Notes under the pieces: model-generated | Database searches by the model: none | What the model saw: the letters and a program-made list of their open reading frames with translations, nothing else | Told to the model about the DNA's origin: nothing | DNA from: Lachnospiraceae bacterium | GTDB lineage: Bacteria > Bacillota > Clostridia > Lachnospirales > Lachnospiraceae | Direction of reading: 5' to 3' | Length of the DNA stretch: 9,765 nucleotides | NCBI GenBank assembly: GCA_017404585.1 | Contig: JAFRCB010000011.1 | Location: 1-9,765, forward strand | In this document: in pieces, positions 6,870-9,765 of the stretch | How the letters are laid out: each line of letters begins with the position of its first letter | Numbering within the stretch: position 1 is the first letter of the stretch | Program-made: the position numbers and the translations under genes

Positions 6870-6963
6870 ATTTGCAGATTTCCCGCATTCGATTCAGCAG
6901 CGTCGGTTTTGACTGGCCACAATCATTTGCAAGAGCCTGCATACATCAGAAAGGAGTTTTATT

Positions 6964-9066
6964 ATGAGTAATTTGGCAGTATCAGATTATTTCGGAAGCA
7001 TGGTCTTCGACGACCGCGTCATGCGCGCGAAACTCTCCGCAGACGTCTATGAATCCCTCAGAAAGACGATCGATGAGGGCAGCGTTCTGGATATCAGTGT
7101 GGCAAATGCTGTCGCCCAGGCCATGAAGGACTGGGCCGTCGACCACGGCGCAACGCATTTTACTCACTGGTTCCAGCCCCTGACCGGCATCACGGCTGAA
7201 AAGCACGACAGCTTTATCTCTCCGTCCCCGAACGGCAGCGTCATTATGGAATTCTCCGGCAAGGAGCTCATCAAGGGCGAGCCGGACGCCAGCTCGTTCC
7301 CGTCGGGCGGACTCCGCGCTACTTTTGAAGCCCGCGGCTACACAGCCTGGGATCCGACTTCCTACGCTTTCATTAAAGGAAAGACCCTGTGCATTCCGAC
7401 CGCGTTCTGTTCCTATGGCGGACACGCTCTTGACAAAAAGACTCCGCTGCTTCGCTCCATGGAAGTTCTCAGCAAGCAGGCCCTCAGAATCCTTCGCCTC
7501 TTCGGCAATGATACGGCTAAGCGCGTCGTCTCCTCCGTCGGACCCGAGCAGGAATATTTCCTGGTCACCCGCGAAATGTATGACAAACGCCCCGACCTTC
7601 GCTTCACCGGCCGCACACTTTTCGGTGCGAAGCCTCCCAAGGGCCAGGAACTGGATGACCATTACTTCGGCGTAATCAAGCCCGGCGTTGCCGCCTTCAT
7701 GGAGGACCTCAATAACGAACTCTGGAAGCTCGGCATCCTGGCCAAGACAGAGCACAACGAGGTCGCACCAGCACAGCACGAGCTGGCTCCGATCTACACA
7801 ACGACAAATATCGCTACTGACCACAACCAGCTGACCATGGAAATCATGCAGAAAGTTGCCGCAAGGCACGGACTTGTGTGTCTGCTGCACGAGAAGCCAT
7901 TTGCAGGCGTCAACGGAAGCGGCAAGCACAACAACTGGTCCATAGCTACCGACTCCGGCCAGAACCTGCTCTCACCCGGGGCAACTCCCTATGAGAACGC
8001 CCAGTTCCTGCTCTTCCTCTGCGCGGTAATCAAGGCGGTAGACGATTATCAGGATCTTCTGAGACTGTCCGTCGCAACTGCGGGCAATGACCACAGACTG
8101 GGTGCAAATGAAGCCCCGCCCGCCGTCATTTCCATGTTCCTCGGCGACGAGCTGAGCGCAGTCCTCGAAGCGATCGACTCCGACACGCCTTATGAGGGCA
8201 CAAAGAAGACAAAGATGAAGCTCGGCGTCGACGTCCTGCCGAGATTCAACAGAGATACAACGGACCGCAACAGAACTTCACCGTTCGCCTTCACGGGCAA
8301 CAAGTTCGAGTTCCGTATGCTCGGCTCCTCCAACTCCATCGCCTGCGCGAACATCATGCTGAACAGCGCAGTAGCGGAAAGCCTCCGGATCTACGCCGAC
8401 AGGCTGGAGAAGGCAGATGACTTTGAGACAGCTCTTCATGAGATGATCAAGAAGACACTCAAAGATCACGAGAGGATCATTTTCAACGGCAACGGTTATG
8501 ACGACGCCTGGATCAAGGAAGCGACCGAGGAGAGAGGTCTGACAAACTATCCGACGACGGCAGACTGCATGCCTCACCTGCTCGATGAAAAGAACGTTAA
8601 AATGCTCACTTCCCTGGGCGTGTTCACAATTGACGAGCTGCATTCCCGCCGCGATATCATGCTCGAAAACTACACCAAGAGCGTGCTGATTGAGGCCAAC
8701 ACGATGGTCAGTATGGCAAAACGCCAGATAGCTCCGGCTATTGAGGCCTATGCAGCGGATGTCGCAAAATCAGCGGCAGCCAAGAAGGCGATCGTCCCTG
8801 AGCTTGCATGCCGCTATGAGTCCGGTATTATCAGCAAGCTCTCCGAACTTATTGACGAGATCGAGGCAAAGACTATTGAGCTTGAGAAGGCAGTAAACGC
8901 GACCGGCGGAGCCAAAGATATAATCGAGGAATCCGCTATGATCCGCGACACTGTGCTTCCTGTCATGAGCGAGCTCCGCGCGCCGTGCGACAAGGCAGAA
9001 CAGCTCACTGCAAGGAGCTACTGGCCGTATCCGACCTATGCCGACCTGCTCTTTGGAGTGAGGTGA
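6964..9066 (+). CDS. glnN: Glutamine synthetase type III (GlnN family)
   Basis: 700 residues, typical for GS-III (about 700-730) and much longer than GSI or GSII. It makes glutamine from glutamate, ammonia and ATP in the cytoplasm; the family forms dodecamers. Family-specific blocks seen in order are [11 protein letters not shown] (65-75), [12 protein letters not shown], the metal/ATP-site block GPEQEYFL (193-200), [14 protein letters not shown] (263-276) with the substrate-site acidic residues, and [10 protein letters not shown] (317-326). LGANEAPP follows, then a helical C-terminal part rich in Ala, Lys and Glu. The start is set by AAGGAG (6951-6956), 7 nt before the ATG. The long leader carries two terminator hairpins, so expression is probably controlled by attenuation. 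asnB follows after 13 bp. The stop is TGA, with no sign of damage. The symbol glnN is the usual one for GS-III; some annotations use glnA. Confidence 0.96.
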   Translation: MSNLAVSDYFGSMVFDDRVMRAKLSADVYESLRKTIDEGSVLDISVANAVAQAMKDWAVDHGATHFTHWFQPLTGITAEKHDSFISPSPNGSVIMEFSGKELIKGEPDASSFPSGGLRATFEARGYTAWDPTSYAFIKGKTLCIPTAFCSYGGHALDKKTPLLRSMEVLSKQALRILRLFGNDTAKRVVSSVGPEQEYFLVTREMYDKRPDLRFTGRTLFGAKPPKGQELDDHYFGVIKPGVAAFMEDLNNELWKLGILAKTEHNEVAPAQHELAPIYTTTNIATDHNQLTMEIMQKVAARHGLVCLLHEKPFAGVNGSGKHNNWSIATDSGQNLLSPGATPYENAQFLLFLCAVIKAVDDYQDLLRLSVATAGNDHRLGANEAPPAVISMFLGDELSAVLEAIDSDTPYEGTKKTKMKLGVDVLPRFNRDTTDRNRTSPFAFTGNKFEFRMLGSSNSIACANIMLNSAVAESLRIYADRLEKADDFETALHEMIKKTLKDHERIIFNGNGYDDAWIKEATEERGLTNYPTTADCMPHLLDEKNVKMLTSLGVFTIDELHSRRDIMLENYTKSVLIEANTMVSMAKRQIAPAIEAYAADVAKSAAAKKAIVPELACRYESGIISKLSELIDEIEAKTIELEKAVNATGGAKDIIEESAMIRDTVLPVMSELRAPCDKAEQLTARSYWPYPTYADLLFGVR

Positions 9067-9079
9067 GGAGGTTTCGATT

Positions 9080-9765
9080 ATGTGTTCCATCATGGGTTAC
9101 TGCGGGGTCACCGCAGATCTGACAAAATTTGAAATGGGATTCGAGAAAACAATCTCAAGAGGACCGGATGACTGCCGGATCATCGATACCGGAGACGGTC
9201 TTCTTGGTTTTCGCAGGCTGTCCATTATGGGGCTCACGCCGTCGGGCATGTAGCCGTTTGCCCTCGACGGAAATTACGTTGTGTGCAACGGTGAACTCTA
9301 TGGGTTTGAAAAAGTTAGAGCTGAACTAATGCAAAAAGGCTATTCATTTGCAAGCGACAGCGACTGCGAGGTCATCCTGCCCCTGTACCATGAATACGGG
9401 ACCGATATGTTCGCCATGCTCGATGCTGAATTTGCCTGCATCATTTATGACGTCGAAAAGCAAGAGTATATAGCCGCCCGCGACCCGATCGGGATTCGGC
9501 CGCTCTACTACGGCTATGATAACGATGGAGTAATCCTCTTTGCCAGCGAACCCAAAAACCTGGTCGGTCTCGCGCAAAAGATCATGCCATTCCCTCCGGG
9601 CTGCTACTATGAGGATGGACAGTTCGTGCGCTATGCGGATGCGGCAGATCCCTGCAGAAAAGAGACAACGGCAGCCCATCCGGAAGACGTTAAAATCAAA
9701 GCTTCCGTTACCGGAAAGGAAGCTGCACAGCAGCCTTCCATCGAACAATATTGCAGTGCTGATAT
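9080..9765 (+). pseudogene. asnB: Asparagine synthetase (glutamine-hydrolysing), 5' part, in-frame amber at codon 58
   Basis: The frame starts with MCSIMGYCG, so Cys2 would be the N-terminal nucleophile of a class II glutamine amidotransferase. The ribosome binding site AGGAGG (9066-9071) overlaps the glnN stop and sits 8 nt before the ATG, indicating translation coupled to glnN. The amidotransferase domain is recognisable throughout: SRGPDD (26-31), FRRLSIMGL (44-52), CNGELYG (69-75), SDSDCEV, and ARDPIGIRPLYYGYD. At codon 58 the sequence is GGC-ATG-TAG-CCG-TTT where the family has GMQPF, so one C-to-T change turned CAG (Gln) into a stop (9251-9253). The frame is otherwise open for another 170 codons to the window edge, and the synthetase domain lies beyond it. 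The last 30 or so codons are polar and poorly conserved, as in an interdomain linker. It may be a recent pseudogene, a sequencing or assembly error, or suppressed by an amber-reading tRNA. Confidence 0.88.

Noticed and set aside
6725..6922. Minus-strand frame across the glnN leader hairpins
   Set aside because: It is fully overlapped by the glnN promoter and two terminator hairpins, with no ribosome binding site or similarity to a known protein.
6982..7929. Long antisense frame of 315 codons inside glnN
   Set aside because: It lies opposite a fully conserved glnN reading frame, has no ribosome binding site, and is rich in residues expected from complementing GC-rich codons. It is a shadow.
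9251..9253. TAG reassigned to glutamine, or read as pyrrolysine
   Set aside because: The three complete genes contain no in-frame TAG, so there is no sign of recoding. A single CAG-to-TAG change is simpler. Pyrrolysine would not fit a conserved Gln position.

Overview
The window carries a compact ammonia-assimilation locus. Two divergent transcription units are read outward from a shared control region of about 860 bp. The minus-strand unit is gltB-gltD, the large and small subunits of NADPH glutamate synthase (GOGAT). The plus-strand unit is glnN, a type III glutamine synthetase, followed 13 bp later by an asparagine synthetase (asnB) that runs off the right edge. GS makes glutamine from glutamate and ammonia, GOGAT turns glutamine plus 2-oxoglutarate into two glutamates, and AsnB would use glutamine as amide donor for asparagine.

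The gene content (type III GS, a GltD with the long insertion in its first cysteine motif, an AsnB starting MCSIMGYCG), strong AGGAGG-type ribosome binding sites, consensus sigma-A-like promoters and U-tract terminators point to a Clostridia-type Firmicute of middling GC, perhaps a gut or rumen Lachnospiraceae-like species. That placement is inference.

Layout: 1-91, tail beyond gltD with only small dyads; 92-1555 gltD (-); 1575-6104 gltB (-); 6105-6963 control region; 6964-9066 glnN (+); 9080-9765 asnB 5' part (+), broken by an in-frame TAG at codon 58.

The control region is the most interesting part. Each divergent promoter is TTGACA-N17-TATAAT-like. In both cases the predicted RNA starts almost directly with a terminator-type hairpin whose 5' arm carries the same core GCAACGGCG, 12-14 nt after the -10 box. 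gltB has one such hairpin and glnN has two in tandem, the second with GCAAAGGCG. This looks like a shared attenuation or antitermination system that co-regulates GS and GOGAT. Between the promoters lie a 13-bp tandem repeat, a 199-bp nested imperfect palindrome with perfect 18-bp ends, a stretch with no recognisable content, and an AT-rich dyad just upstream of the glnN promoter.

Two defects stand out in otherwise intact proteins. The asnB reading frame has a Gln-to-amber change, and GltD has glycine at a position that is normally an iron-sulfur cysteine.
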